Shown here: positions 37,819 through 46,853 of the stretch, in pieces
Layout of the letters: every line of letters starts with the position of its first letter
Position numbering within the stretch: position 1 is the stretch's first letter
Assembly (NCBI GenBank): GCA_000824825.2
Contig: LM655175.1
Location: 604-64,603 of the forward strand
From: Mesorhizobium sp. ORS 3324
GTDB lineage: Bacteria; Pseudomonadota; Alphaproteobacteria; Rhizobiales; Rhizobiaceae
DNA: 64,000 nt
Direction: 5' to 3'
Notes under the pieces: generated by a model
What the model saw: only the letters and a program-made list of their open reading frames with translations
Told to the model about the DNA's origin: nothing
The model's database searches: none
Program-made: the position numbers and the translations under genes

Positions 37819-38439
37819 TCAAGGCAGCGCCGCCAGGGCAGTGGTCAGCACCAGCGTCGCGGCGAAAACCACGTTGATGACCCGCGACGCCAGCGGATTG
37901 CGCAGCAGCCCCGCGAAAACCGTTCCAGCGAGAAGCCAGATCGCGTGGATGGCGACGATCATCGCTGCGAGCACCAGCAGCTTGGTCGAAAGCCCGAGTC
38001 CGTCGACCGTTGATGAGGCACCCGCGAATACCGCGCCGATCGCCATATAGGCCTTCGGGTTGGCGACCGCGAGCATGAATCCGCCGAGGAAGGTGGGGCG
38101 TGCCGCCGCATTTCTACCTTCGGCAAGCGGCGGCGCGGTCGCTATCCTGACGGCGAGATAGAGGATGTAGGCGGCCGAGGCGACCGTCAGCACGGGCGCC
38201 AACCCCGGCAGCGAGGCGAGCATGCCGACAACGCCGGCGGCCACCACTACAAGCACGCAGACCGTTCCAAGCACGACGCCTGAGGTGTAGCGCAGCGAAG
38301 GGCGAAGACCGAAGGCCGCGCTGATTGCCGTCACGCTGATCGTCGCCGGACCGGGGCTGCCCATGACGACGCTCGCCGCCACGACCAGCCCCAGCACCTG
38401 CTGCCAGGGCTGCGCTCCGGACAGAACTCCTCCTGCCAT
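37819..38439 (-). CDS. LysE/RhtB-family amino acid exporter
   Basis: 206 residues from ATG 38439; six membrane helices. SPGPATISVTAISAAFGLRPSLRYTSGVVLG is the LysE-family signature region and ANPKAYMAIGAVF the second conserved block. Likely exports an amino acid or homoserine lactone-like compound; the substrate is not readable. Confidence 0.87.
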   Translation of the reverse strand: MAGGVLSGAQPWQQVLGLVVAASVVMGSPGPATISVTAISAAFGLRPSLRYTSGVVLGTVCVLVVVAAGVVGMLASLPGLAPVLTVASAAYILYLAVRIATAPPLAEGRNAAARPTFLGGFMLAVANPKAYMAIGAVFAGASSTVDGLGLSTKLLVLAAMIVAIHAIWLLAGTVFAGLLRNPLASRVINVVFAATLVLTTALAALP

Positions 38440-38538
38440 GCCGAACCCCAATTCCTGCCGCGATACAGCAAAGGGTTATCGCGGGGTTCACGCATGGTCT
38501 TGGACGATTGTGTGCGGACTTGCCGCACAGGCGCATTG

Positions 38539-39498
38539 TTAGGCGCTGGCCCGGTCGAGCGCGGCGATATCGTCGGCGGATAGTTTCAGCGAGGCTGCGT
38601 GGATCAGGCTGTCCATCTGGGAAGGCGTCGTGGCGCTGGCGATCGGCGCGGTGATGCCCGGCCGCGCCATGATCCAGGCAAGCGCCACTTCCGCCTGCTT
38701 GGCCGAATGGCGTGCAGCCGCCGCATCGAGCGCGGCGAGGATGCGCATGCCGCGCTCGTTGAGATACTCGGCCACGTCTTCACCGCGCGCGCTTTGGCCG
38801 AGATCGTCCTTGCCGCGGTATTTGCCGCTCAGGAACCCCTTGGCGAGACTGAAATAGGTGATGACGCCGACGCCCTCCGTCTTGCAGAGGTCGAGCAGTG
38901 GCCCGTCCAGCGAGGAGCGATCGTACAAATTGTATTCGGGCTGCAGGACCTCGTAGCGCGGCAGGCTGCGCAGGCTGGCGACGTCGAGGGCCGCGCGCAA
39001 TTGCCCGGCATCGAGATTGGAGCAGCCCGGATAGCGGATCTTGCCTTTCTCGAGCAGGCGCTGATAGGCGCCGAGCGTTTCCTCGTAAGGCGTGGCGGGG
39101 TCCGGCCAATGCGAGAGATAAAGGTCGATGACGTCGGTCTGCAGCCGCTTCAGCGACGCGTCGACCGCCTTTTCGATATAGGCCGCCGACAGGTCCCGCT
39201 TGCCTTGGCCCATGTCGGAGCCGACTTTGGTGATGACGACGACCTTGTCGCGGTTGCCGCGGCTTTTCATCCAGTTGCCGATGATGGTTTCGGATTCGCC
39301 GCCCTTGTTGCCAGGCGCCCAGCGCGAATAGGCATCGGCGGTGTCGACGGCATTGAAGCCGGCCTCGACAAACCGGTCGAGCAGGTCGAAAGAAGTCTTC
39401 TCGTCGGCGGTCCAGCCAAAGACGTTGCCCCCAGAACCAGCGGCGCGATGGAAAGGTCGGTGCGACCGAGACGGCGTTTCTGCAAGATTGATCTCCAT
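38539..39498 (-). CDS. Aldo/keto reductase with apparent N-terminal frameshift
   Basis: 319 codons. From GGNVFGWTADEKTS onward this is a normal aldo/keto reductase barrel: the catalytic region DTADAYSRW, ITKVGSDMG, DLYLSHWPDP, and TYFSLAKGFLSGKYRG near the cofactor. The expected first strand is missing from this frame. Instead the sequence MQKRRLGRTDLSIAPLVLG, the standard family N-terminus, is encoded in another frame from a TTG at 39485 with GGAG upstream. Joining the two needs one extra G in the run of five near 39428-39432. So either the gene carries a one-base deletion, or the assembly lost one base in the homopolymer. The ATG at 39498 that opens the present frame is probably not the native start. 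Confidence 0.75.
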   Translation of the reverse strand: MEINLAETPSRSHRPFHRAAGSGGNVFGWTADEKTSFDLLDRFVEAGFNAVDTADAYSRWAPGNKGGESETIIGNWMKSRGNRDKVVVITKVGSDMGQGKRDLSAAYIEKAVDASLKRLQTDVIDLYLSHWPDPATPYEETLGAYQRLLEKGKIRYPGCSNLDAGQLRAALDVASLRSLPRYEVLQPEYNLYDRSSLDGPLLDLCKTEGVGVITYFSLAKGFLSGKYRGKDDLGQSARGEDVAEYLNERGMRILAALDAAAARHSAKQAEVALAWIMARPGITAPIASATTPSQMDSLIHAASLKLSADDIAALDRASA

Positions 39499-39608
39499 GA
39501 TGCTGGGATGGGCTCGACGCCCGGGAGGGATGGATGATTTGCCGATAAGCTAGGTCTTGCCCTGACGGGGTCAAAGGCATGGTTTTGCTTTTTGATCGGG
39601 CCAGGCCG

Positions 39609-40142
39609 TCACGAAGGCGCGACTTGCCGCGCAACTTGCTCCAGCCAGTGGTCGCGAATGCCGAGCGCTTTCAAATGATCGAGCGTGCTCAGGACATAGT
39701 CCTCGTTCCGGCCCGACTGGCCGACGGCGCCGCGAACGACTGCCGCGGCATGGCTGGCGTCGAGCCCGCCGGCATATTGTTCATGCGCGCGGTCGACGAT
39801 GTAGGCGACCGCCTCGACTGTTCCACCGCCGCCTCCCACCCCGTCGAGCCGGACATCGAGCATGCGTTCGAGATAGACGTTCGTCACCAGCTCGCGCTCG
39901 CGCAGATAGGAAAGCACCTCGTTCCGCAAATCGCCGGGCACGCGGAAAGCCAGCCCAATGCAGGAGCCGCCGCGGTCGAGACCGAGCACCAGGCCGGGCC
40001 GTTCGCGCGTGCCGCGATGCACGAAGGAATAGACGCAAAGCGAGCGGCGATAGCCGTAAAGACGGGCGCGCCGCGTTTCGACATGCGCGAATCCCGGACG
40101 CCAGATCAGCGACCCATAGCCAAAAACCCAAAAATCGCCCAT
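39609..40142 (-). CDS. chaC: Glutathione-specific gamma-glutamylcyclotransferase (ChaC)
   Basis: 177 residues from ATG 40142. It opens FWVFGYGSLIWRPGF, the glycine-rich substrate loop of the ChaC fold. It contains CIGLAFRVPGDLRNEVLSYLRERE with the catalytic glutamate region, and ends GRNEDYVLSTLDHLKALGIRD. It breaks glutathione into 5-oxoproline and Cys-Gly in the cytoplasm. It is divergent from a DUF2125 gene. Confidence 0.9.
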   Translation of the reverse strand: MGDFWVFGYGSLIWRPGFAHVETRRARLYGYRRSLCVYSFVHRGTRERPGLVLGLDRGGSCIGLAFRVPGDLRNEVLSYLRERELVTNVYLERMLDVRLDGVGGGGGTVEAVAYIVDRAHEQYAGGLDASHAAAVVRGAVGQSGRNEDYVLSTLDHLKALGIRDHWLEQVARQVAPS

Positions 40143-40265
40143 ATCGCCAAGCCTGATCGCATGCGAGCGACAACATCGCACCGGTAAGGTGCTTCTTCTG
40201 TCCCCGCTTGTCGTGCGTAAGAACAACAGCCCGCTCGCCGCATGAGGGGTAACGAGAGCCGCAGC

Positions 40266-41264
40266 ATGACGTCAAGTGACGAGCGATCGCGCAAACCTCG
40301 CCGCCGGCTGTTCTGGCTTGCCGCCTTCATCCTGGCGCTGTTTGCCATCTACAGCGCCGGCTGGTTCTATCTCGCCGGCCGCCTCAAGACCGAGGCCGAC
40401 CAGGCCGTCGCCCGGCTGAGCGGCAAAGGCATCGCCGCCGGCTGCGCCAACATGACCGTTAGCGGCTATCCGCTGAGCTTCGCGGTCTCCTGCGACACCA
40501 TCGCTTACGAGGACGACGCCAAGAACATCGCCGCCTCCACCGGCAGCTTCAACGCGGTGGCTCAGATCATCCAGCCCTTGTCGCCGGTCGCCGACGTCAG
40601 GGGTCCGCTCAGAACCTCGGCGCCGGGCATGCCGCCGCTGTGGATCGACTGGGACAAGCTGCGCGCGACGGTCAACCTGTCCTGGCCCTTGCCGCGGCGC
40701 GTCTCGCTGCAGGCCGAAGGATTGTCCGGCCAGACCGACCCGGCCGATGATTCGGACCCGGCCGAGCTGTTCTACGCGGCAAAGGCGGCAGGACAGCTGG
40801 AACCCAAGGACCAGGATGTCACTTATGCCGGCAGCTTCGCCGATCTCGAAATCGACGCCGACGCGATCGGCGGACGCGCGCTTCCGGCACTTGACGGCAG
40901 TGGCGAGGCGACGTTGAGGAACGGCATCGCGCTGATCGCGGCGCCGCCTAAGAGCCTGCGCGGCCAGTCGGTCGACATCGCCAAGCTCGACCTGTCGTCG
41001 GGAACGGCACGCGTGACCGTGTCCGGACCGATCTCGGTCGACGCGGACGGTCTGGTCGACGCCAATCTGACGATCAAGCTCAAGGACCCGAAAGCGGTGG
41101 CGGCCATCCTTGGCGGCGCCATCCCAGAGCACAAGAACGAGATCGAGCAGGGCTTTGCCGGCCTGGCCATGCTCGGCAACGAGCCGTCCATGCCGCTCAG
41201 GATCGTCAAGGGCAAGGCTTCGCTCGGCTTCATCCCGCTGGGCAAGATCAAGCCGGTCGAGTAG
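40266..41264 (+). CDS. DUF2125 family protein
   Basis: 332 residues from ATG 40266; an in-frame ATG 24 bases upstream is the alternative. One N-terminal membrane helix (about 14-36) precedes a large periplasmic, beta-rich domain with GCANMTVSGYPLSFAVSCDTI and PEHKNEIEQGFAGLAMLG. The DUF2125 family is typical of alphaproteobacteria and has no assigned function. The AsmA-like beta character suggests an envelope lipid role, which is inference. A PfkB kinase gene follows after seven bases. Confidence 0.82.
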   Translation: MTSSDERSRKPRRRLFWLAAFILALFAIYSAGWFYLAGRLKTEADQAVARLSGKGIAAGCANMTVSGYPLSFAVSCDTIAYEDDAKNIAASTGSFNAVAQIIQPLSPVADVRGPLRTSAPGMPPLWIDWDKLRATVNLSWPLPRRVSLQAEGLSGQTDPADDSDPAELFYAAKAAGQLEPKDQDVTYAGSFADLEIDADAIGGRALPALDGSGEATLRNGIALIAAPPKSLRGQSVDIAKLDLSSGTARVTVSGPISVDADGLVDANLTIKLKDPKAVAAILGGAIPEHKNEIEQGFAGLAMLGNEPSMPLRIVKGKASLGFIPLGKIKPVE

Positions 41265-41271
41265 GCCGAAA

Positions 41272-42207
41272 ATGCCGGGGCCAGTCAGACTGCTCAGCGT
41301 CGGCGCGCTCACCCTCGACACGATCCTGCGTGTCGAGACGCTTCCCACGCATCAGGGCAAGTTCATCGCCGGCGATGGCGTGCAGATCGCCTCGGGCATG
41401 GCGACCAGCGCCGCCTGCGCCGCGCATCGCCTCGGCGCCGGCGTGTCGCTTTGGGCGAGCGCGGGTGACGATGCGGTCGGCGATCGGCTGATCGCCGAGA
41501 TCGAGGCGGAAGGGGTCGACTGCAGCCTGATCCGCCGTGTCGCCGGTGCGTGTTCGGCGCTGGCCGCGATCGTGGTGGACGCCCATGGCGAGCGCATCAT
41601 CGTGCCGTTCTACGATAGACAAGCGCAGGCCGACCCCGAGACCTTGCCGCTTGCCGATCTGTCCGCCTTTGACGCCGTGCTGGCGGATGTGCGCTGGCCG
41701 GGCGCAGCAGCGCTTGCCCTGACGGCCGCGCGGGACGCTGGCCGTCCGGCAATCCTCGACGCCGACACCGCACCCGTCGAGGTGCTGGAGCGGCTCTTGC
41801 CGCTGGCCTCGCATATCGTCGCCTCGGAACCGGCGGCGCGCATCGTCTGCGGCCACGCGCTCGACCCGGAAAGCGCCTGCGCCGACCTCGCCTCGCGCAC
41901 CGACGCCTTCGTCGCGGTGACGGGAGGCGCTGCAGGAACCTGGTGGCATGACCGGGAAGTCGGCCGCGTACGCCATGTCGAGGCGCCGAAGGTGAAGGCT
42001 GTCGACACGCTCGCCGCCGGCGACGTGTTCCACGGCGCCTTTGCCGTCGGCCTTGCCGAGGCGATGCCGCCCGAGCAGGCGCTGCGTTTTGCCAGCGCCG
42101 CCGCCGCGCTCAAATGCCAGCGCTTCGGCGGTCGGCTCGGCGCGCCGGACAGGGCCGAGACATTGGCGATGATGGCGGCGCATTGGCCGACATCGGGATG
42201 CGACTAG
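41272..42207 (+). CDS. PfkB-family sugar kinase
   Basis: 311 residues. The ribokinase fold starts LLSVGALTLDTILRVETLP and has the substrate glycine region GMATSAACAAHRLGAGVSLW. The C-terminal signature with the catalytic aspartate is DTLAAGDVFHGAFAVGLAEA. It phosphorylates a sugar or sugar derivative with ATP. The specificity cannot be read, and the neighbour (DUF2125) gives no hint. Confidence 0.87.
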   Translation: MPGPVRLLSVGALTLDTILRVETLPTHQGKFIAGDGVQIASGMATSAACAAHRLGAGVSLWASAGDDAVGDRLIAEIEAEGVDCSLIRRVAGACSALAAIVVDAHGERIIVPFYDRQAQADPETLPLADLSAFDAVLADVRWPGAAALALTAARDAGRPAILDADTAPVEVLERLLPLASHIVASEPAARIVCGHALDPESACADLASRTDAFVAVTGGAAGTWWHDREVGRVRHVEAPKVKAVDTLAAGDVFHGAFAVGLAEAMPPEQALRFASAAAALKCQRFGGRLGAPDRAETLAMMAAHWPTSGCD

Positions 42208-42321
42208 GTCTCTCGACACAGGGATTTTGAAGGTTGCAGGCTCGTCGGCGGGCAAGATTTCGCCGTTCGTTTCGGTGAAATCAGCGCAAATGCTGGCGAT
42301 TGGGTCGAAGCGCCCCAACCT
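42208..42321. other. Intergenic spacer before the large palindrome
   Basis: No coding sequence or clear regulatory motif was seen between the PfkB kinase stop and the palindromic element. Confidence 0.4.
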
Positions 42322-42502
42322 CGTCATCCCTGGGCGGAGCAGCCGCGAAGCGGCGTCGCGGAGACCCTGGGATCCATTCCGTTACCTTGGTCGAAGGGTG
42401 TAGCGGAGCAGAATTCTGCACCGCGGGAGCGCTCAAGCGTCACGGCATGGATCCTAGGGTCTGCGCTGCGTCGCTTCGCTCCTTGCTTCGCCCTAGGATG
42501 AC
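42322..42502. repeat. Large palindromic intergenic element
   Basis: Two arms of about 62 bases are inverted copies with scattered differences: one from CGTCATCCCTGGGCGGAGCA (42322) to CCATTCCGTTAC, the other from CGTCACGGCATGGATCCTAG to CCCTAGGATGACG (42502). The core between them has its own GAATTC-centred palindrome (GCAGAATTCTGC). This form, with CGTCATCC termini and CTAGGATCCATGCC motifs, recurs in Rhizobiales genomes. It sits between converging genes, where a bidirectional terminator or nucleoid element would do no harm. Confidence 0.8.
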
Positions 42503-42582
42503 GATCGCGATGGGCGTTCCGGCCAATCTCCAGGGCATGCGACCTGCCAACGCAATCATAATCGATCGGAAACTGGGAGAGC

Positions 42583-43518
42583 CTAAGGCTTGGCTGGATG
42601 TTCGACCGCCTGACGACCGAAATCCGGCACGTCGATGTCTTGGCCGGCCTCGATGATCGAGCGGCGGATGGCGCGCGTGCGGGTGAAGAGGTCGAACAGC
42701 TTCTCGCCGTCACCCCAGCGGATCGCCCGCTGCAGCGAGGCGAGATCCTCCGAGAAGCGCGCCAGCATTTCCAGGATCGCGTCCTTGTTGTGCAGGCACA
42801 CGTCGCGCCACATGGTCGGGTCGGACGCCGCCAACCGGGTGAAATCTCGGAAACCGGAGGCGGAATATTTGATGACTTCCGATTTCGTCACCGTCTCGAG
42901 ATCGTCGGCGGTGCCGACGATGTTGTAGGCGATGATGTGCGGCAGATGCGAGACGATGGCGAGCGTCATGTCGTGATGCTGCGGGTCCATCGTATCGATG
43001 TTGGAGCCGCAGCGCCGCCAGAGTTCGGAAAGCTTCTCCAGCGCTTCCGGGTCCGTGCCCGGCAGCGGCGTGAAGATGCACCAGCGATTGTCAAAGAGGT
43101 CGGCGAAGCCGGCATCGGGCCCGGATTTTTCCGTGCCGGCCAACGGATGGCCGGGGATGAAGTGCACGCCCTTCGGCACATGCGGCTCGATCTGCGCGAT
43201 GACGGAGGCCTTGGTCGAGCCGACATCGGTGAGGATGGCGCCTTTCTTCAGCGCCGGGGCGATCTCGGCGGCGACCTCGCCGGACGATCCGACCGGCACC
43301 GAGACGATGACAAGATCCGCGTCGCGCACCGCTTCCTTGGCATCCGTGCTGTAGGAATCGCCGAGGCCGAGCTCCTCGGCTCGCTTGAGCGTCGTTTCGC
43401 TGCGCGTCGCAATGGCGATATGGCGGGCAAGACCTTCGCGGCGGATGACGCGGGCGAGCGACGAGCCGATCAGGCCGATGCCGACCAGCGCAATTTTCTC
43501 GAACATCGGTGATGCCAT
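42583..43518 (-). CDS. tyrA: Prephenate/arogenate dehydrogenase
   Basis: 311 residues. The N-terminal NAD(P) fold has ALVGIGLIGSSLARVIR; VSVPVGSSGEV, TDVGSTKASV and GHPLAGTEKSGPDAGFADLF follow. The helical domain has catalytic-histidine segment HLPHIIAYNI and SGFRDFTRLAASDPTMW. It oxidatively decarboxylates prephenate or arogenate towards tyrosine. It is fused to neither chorismate mutase nor an ACT domain. It lies six bases after hisC, whose product can act as an aromatic aminotransferase, so the two genes may supply successive tyrosine steps. Confidence 0.93.
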   Translation of the reverse strand: MASPMFEKIALVGIGLIGSSLARVIRREGLARHIAIATRSETTLKRAEELGLGDSYSTDAKEAVRDADLVIVSVPVGSSGEVAAEIAPALKKGAILTDVGSTKASVIAQIEPHVPKGVHFIPGHPLAGTEKSGPDAGFADLFDNRWCIFTPLPGTDPEALEKLSELWRRCGSNIDTMDPQHHDMTLAIVSHLPHIIAYNIVGTADDLETVTKSEVIKYSASGFRDFTRLAASDPTMWRDVCLHNKDAILEMLARFSEDLASLQRAIRWGDGEKLFDLFTRTRAIRRSIIEAGQDIDVPDFGRQAVEHPAKP

Positions 43519-43524
43519 GGTGCT

Positions 43525-44628
43525 TCAGCTTTTCAGGAAATTCGTCAGCGCTTCGACCACGCCGCGATTGGCCTCCTCGGTGCCGATGCTCATGCGCAGC
43601 GCGTTGGGGAAGCCGTAGCCGGTGACGCGACGCAGGATATAGCCGCGCGCGCTGAGATAATCGTCCGCCGCCGCCGCCGAATGCTTTTTGTCGTCGGGGA
43701 AATGGATCAGCACGAAATTGCCGACGCTGGGCGTCACCCGCAGCCCGAGCAGGGTCAACTGCTCGCTGACCCAGGCCAGCCATTTCTCGTTGTGCGCGAC
43801 GCTGCGCTCGATATGGGCGCGGTCGCGGATCGCCGCGATGCCGGCTTCGATTGCGGTGGCATTGACGTTGAACGGGCCGCGCACGCGGTTGATGGCATCG
43901 ACGATATGCGCCGGCCCGTACATCCAGCCGATGCGCGCGCCGCCGAGGCCGAGCTTGGAGAAGGTGCGGGTCATGACAACGTTCTCGGAGCTGCCCGCCA
44001 GCTCGATGCCGGCCTCATAATCGTTGCGCCGCACATATTCGGCATAGGCCGCGTCGAGCACCAGAAGCACGTTCTTCGGTAGGCCGGCATGCAGCCGGCG
44101 CACCTCCTGGAAAGGCACGTAGGTGCCGGTCGGATTGTTGGGATTGGCAAGGAAAACGATCCGGGTCGCCGGCGTCACCGCGGCGAGGATGGCATCGATG
44201 TCGGCGCGTTCGTCGGTTTCCTTGACGGCCACCGGCTTGGCGCCGGCGGCCTGGATGTAGATCTTGTAGACCATGAAGGCGTGTTCGGTGAACACGGCCT
44301 CGTCTCCGGGGGCGAGATAAGTCTGCGCCAGAAGCCCCAGGATCTCGTCGGAGCCGTTGGAGCAAACGATGTTTGCCGGGTTGAGGCCGTGTATGTCGGC
44401 GATCGCCTCGCGCAGCCGGCGGGCGCTGCCGTCTGGGTAAACATCGAGCTTCGCCGCAACCGCTCGCGCGGCCTCGATTGCCTTCGGCGAAGGGCCGAGC
44501 GGATTCTCGTTGGACGACAGCTTGTAGACCTTCGTCACGCCGGCGGGCGCGGTGCTCTTGCCCGGCACATAGGCCTCTATGTCCATGATACCCGCGCGGG
44601 GTGTTGGACGTGCCTGATCCTGCTTCAT
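43525..44628 (-). CDS. hisC: Histidinol-phosphate / aromatic aminotransferase
   Basis: 367 residues from ATG 44628. Fold type I PLP enzyme with [45 protein letters not shown] and the PLP lysine in [15 protein letters not shown]. HisC makes histidinol phosphate from imidazole acetol phosphate. Pairing with prephenate dehydrogenase suggests it also transaminates aromatic keto acids. It is divergent from metX, separated by a 321-base region containing the SAM-II element. Confidence 0.92.
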   Translation of the reverse strand: MKQDQARPTPRAGIMDIEAYVPGKSTAPAGVTKVYKLSSNENPLGPSPKAIEAARAVAAKLDVYPDGSARRLREAIADIHGLNPANIVCSNGSDEILGLLAQTYLAPGDEAVFTEHAFMVYKIYIQAAGAKPVAVKETDERADIDAILAAVTPATRIVFLANPNNPTGTYVPFQEVRRLHAGLPKNVLLVLDAAYAEYVRRNDYEAGIELAGSSENVVMTRTFSKLGLGGARIGWMYGPAHIVDAINRVRGPFNVNATAIEAGIAAIRDRAHIERSVAHNEKWLAWVSEQLTLLGLRVTPSVGNFVLIHFPDDKKHSAAAADDYLSARGYILRRVTGYGFPNALRMSIGTEEANRGVVEALTNFLKS

Positions 44629-44785
44629 ATCGCCAATCCGTCGAGAGGGCCTCTGTCCGAGGCCGCTGCGGAAATACAGGCCATGGCCCGGAATGTCGAG
44701 TGCCGGTGCTTGCGCCAAGATGCTGGCCTCAAGAGGCTGCCCGTTGACGAAGCGCGACGCTGGCCCTAGAAGAGCAGCCGGACTT

Positions 44786-44839
44786 CCCGTGGTGATTTGG
44801 CCGGTCGGCTTGCAGCCACGTTAAACAATTCGCTAAAGG
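44786..44839 (+). promoter_or_regulatory. SAM-II riboswitch (metA element)
   Basis: Consensus blocks appear in order: CGTGGTGATTTGG (44788-44800), GCTTGCAGCCACG (44808-44820), TTAAACAA and GCTAAAGGG (44832-44840). CGTGG pairs with CCACG to form P1, and the downstream GCTAAAG completes the H-type pseudoknot. SAM-II switches turn off methionine genes in alphaproteobacteria when S-adenosylmethionine is abundant. It sits upstream of metX, the classic target. Confidence 0.93.
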
Positions 44840-44855
44840 GCCGTTTGCAACCTGT

Positions 44856-44888
44856 AACCGGCTTTGCGACGGCAAGCCGGTTTTTTTG
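44856..44888 (+). terminator. Intrinsic terminator in the metX leader
   Basis: AACCGGCTT (44856-44864) pairs perfectly with AAGCCGGTT (44874-44882), followed by TTTTTTTG. It lies 17 bases after the SAM-II aptamer and 62 bases before metX, so it is probably the riboswitch expression platform. Confidence 0.85.
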
Positions 44889-44949
44889 TTGTCCGCTGCC
44901 GGCCGGACGCCGCATCGACGAAATCGATGCGGACTGGATGGGGAACGCA

Positions 44950-46119
44950 ATGGCTGCTCAGCGTGTTGCAAGGACCAACAACGAGGCCGACAATCCGTCG
45001 AGCCCGGTTCTGCAGTTCGGCTCCGACAAGCCGCTGAAGCTCGATGCGGGAACGCTGCTGTCCCCCTTCCAGATCGCTTACCAGACTTACGGCACCCTCA
45101 ACGACGCCCGCTCCAACGCCATCCTCGTCTGCCACGCGCTGACCGGCGACCAGCATGTCGCCAGCACAAATCCGGTGACCGGCAAGCCCGGCTGGTGGGA
45201 GGTGCTGATCGGTCCCGGCAAGATCATCGACACCAACCGCTTTTTCGTCATTTGCTCCAACGTCGTCGGCGGTTGCCTCGGCTCCACCGGCCCCGCCTCG
45301 ACCAATCCGGCAACGGGGCGGCCCTACGGGCTCGACCTGCCGATCATCACCATCCGCGACATGGTGCGCGCGCAGCTGATGCTGGTCGATCATTTCGGCA
45401 TCGAGAAGCTGTTTTGCGTGGTCGGCGGCTCGATGGGCGGCATGCAGGTGCTGGAATGGGCCGCCAGCCATTCGGAGCGCGTGTTTTCCGCGCTGCCGAT
45501 CGCCACCGGCGCCCGCCACTCCTCGCAGAACATCGCCTTCCACGAGGTCGGCCGGCAGGCCGTCATGGCCGATCCTGACTGGCACGGCGGCAAATATCTC
45601 GATTTCGGGAGGCGCCCGGAAAAGGGTCTCGCCGTGGCGCGCATGGCCGCCCACATCACCTATCTGTCGGAAGCGGCGCTGCACCGCAAGTTCGGCCGCA
45701 ACCTGCAGGACCGCGAGGCGCTGACCTTCGGCTTCGACGCCGATTTCCAGATCGAAAGCTACCTGCGCCACCAGGGCATGACTTTCGTTGATCGCTTCGA
45801 CGCCAATTCCTATCTCTATCTTACCCGCGCGATGGACTATTTCGACCTCGCCGCCGACCATGGCGGACGCCTGGCCGACGCCTTCGCCGGCACCAAGACG
45901 CGCTTCTGTCTTGTGTCTTTTACGAGCGACTGGCTGTTCCCGACCGAGGAAAGCCGCTCGGTCGTCCATGCGCTCAATGCCGCCGGCGCCTCCGTCTCCT
46001 TCGTCGAGATCGAAACCGATCGCGGCCACGATGCCTTCCTGCTCGACGAGCCGGAACTGTTCGCGGCCATCAACGGCTTCATTGCCTCCGCCGCCCGCGC
46101 CAGGGGGCTCAGCCTATGA
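44950..46119 (+). CDS. metX: Homoserine O-acetyltransferase
   Basis: 389 residues from ATG 44950 with GGGGA six bases upstream; an in-frame ATG at 44938 has a poorer site. Alpha/beta hydrolase fold with the nucleophile in [14 protein letters not shown] (Ser about 161), an [25 protein letters not shown] opening region, and the later Asp and His in SDWLFP and GHDAFLLD. It acetylates homoserine in methionine synthesis. It is under the SAM-II riboswitch and followed by metW. Confidence 0.95.
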   Translation: MAAQRVARTNNEADNPSSPVLQFGSDKPLKLDAGTLLSPFQIAYQTYGTLNDARSNAILVCHALTGDQHVASTNPVTGKPGWWEVLIGPGKIIDTNRFFVICSNVVGGCLGSTGPASTNPATGRPYGLDLPIITIRDMVRAQLMLVDHFGIEKLFCVVGGSMGGMQVLEWAASHSERVFSALPIATGARHSSQNIAFHEVGRQAVMADPDWHGGKYLDFGRRPEKGLAVARMAAHITYLSEAALHRKFGRNLQDREALTFGFDADFQIESYLRHQGMTFVDRFDANSYLYLTRAMDYFDLAADHGGRLADAFAGTKTRFCLVSFTSDWLFPTEESRSVVHALNAAGASVSFVEIETDRGHDAFLLDEPELFAAINGFIASAARARGLSL

Positions 46120-46198
46120 GCGCCTCGAGATCTGTTTGTTTCAACCGCATTTCTGTGACGTCATTGGCCGCAAATGCTCCAAGACCGAAGGTGTGCTC

Positions 46199-46813
46199 AT
46201 GAGCGTCAACCGCGCCCAGCGGGTCGATCTCGACGTCGTCGCCGATCTCATTCCCCCGCATTCGCGCGTGCTCGATGTCGGCTCGGGCGACGGCGTGCTT
46301 CTGGAGCTTCTGCAGGAAACCAGGCAGGTCGACGGGCGCGGCATGGAATTGTCGCAGCGCGGCGTCAACGAATGCGTGGCGCGCGGCCTTTCCGTCATCC
46401 AGGGCGATGCCGACAAGGATCTCGGCTTCTACGCCGACAAGGGCTTCGATTTCGTCGTCCTGTCGCAGACCCTGCAGGCGACCCGCAATCCGAAGCTCGT
46501 GCTCGACGAATTGCTCAGGATCGGCAACCGAGCCATCGTCTCCTTCCCCAATTTCGGCCATTGGCGGGTGCGCTTCTCGCTGCTGATCAAGGGCAGGATG
46601 CCGGTCACCAAGGACCTGCCCTATTCCTGGTACGACACCCCCAACATCCACTTCTGCACCATTCGCGACTTCGTCAATCTGTGCGAAGAGCTCGGCGCGA
46701 CGGTCGAGAAGGCGACCGCCCTCGACGCCAACGGCCAGAAGATCGGCCTGTCCATGCCCTGGTGGTTCTGGAACTTCTTCGGCCAGCAGGCGGTGTTCTT
46801 GCTGAAGCGATAG
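46199..46813 (+). CDS. metW: Methionine biosynthesis protein MetW
   Basis: 204 residues. SAM-binding-like motif RVLDVGSGDGVLLELL, then LDELLRIGNRAIVSFPNFGHWRVR, YSWYDTPNIHFCTIRDF and ANGQKIGLSMPWWFWNFFGQQAVF are all MetW hallmarks. MetW works with MetX in many proteobacteria. In most relatives metW overlaps the metX stop (ATGA). Here that overlapping ATG (46116) opens a frame that soon stops, and the family sequence begins 80 bases later at 46199. Confidence 0.92.
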   Translation: MSVNRAQRVDLDVVADLIPPHSRVLDVGSGDGVLLELLQETRQVDGRGMELSQRGVNECVARGLSVIQGDADKDLGFYADKGFDFVVLSQTLQATRNPKLVLDELLRIGNRAIVSFPNFGHWRVRFSLLIKGRMPVTKDLPYSWYDTPNIHFCTIRDFVNLCEELGATVEKATALDANGQKIGLSMPWWFWNFFGQQAVFLLKR

Positions 46814-46853
46814 GCGCGCTCGTTTGACAGCGGCAGCCAAGCCTTATAGCGAC

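Noticed and set aside
46116..46198. ATGA overlap after metX as the metW start
   Set aside because: That ATG opens a frame of about 26 codons that stops before the conserved MetW sequence; the frame of the family begins at 46199.
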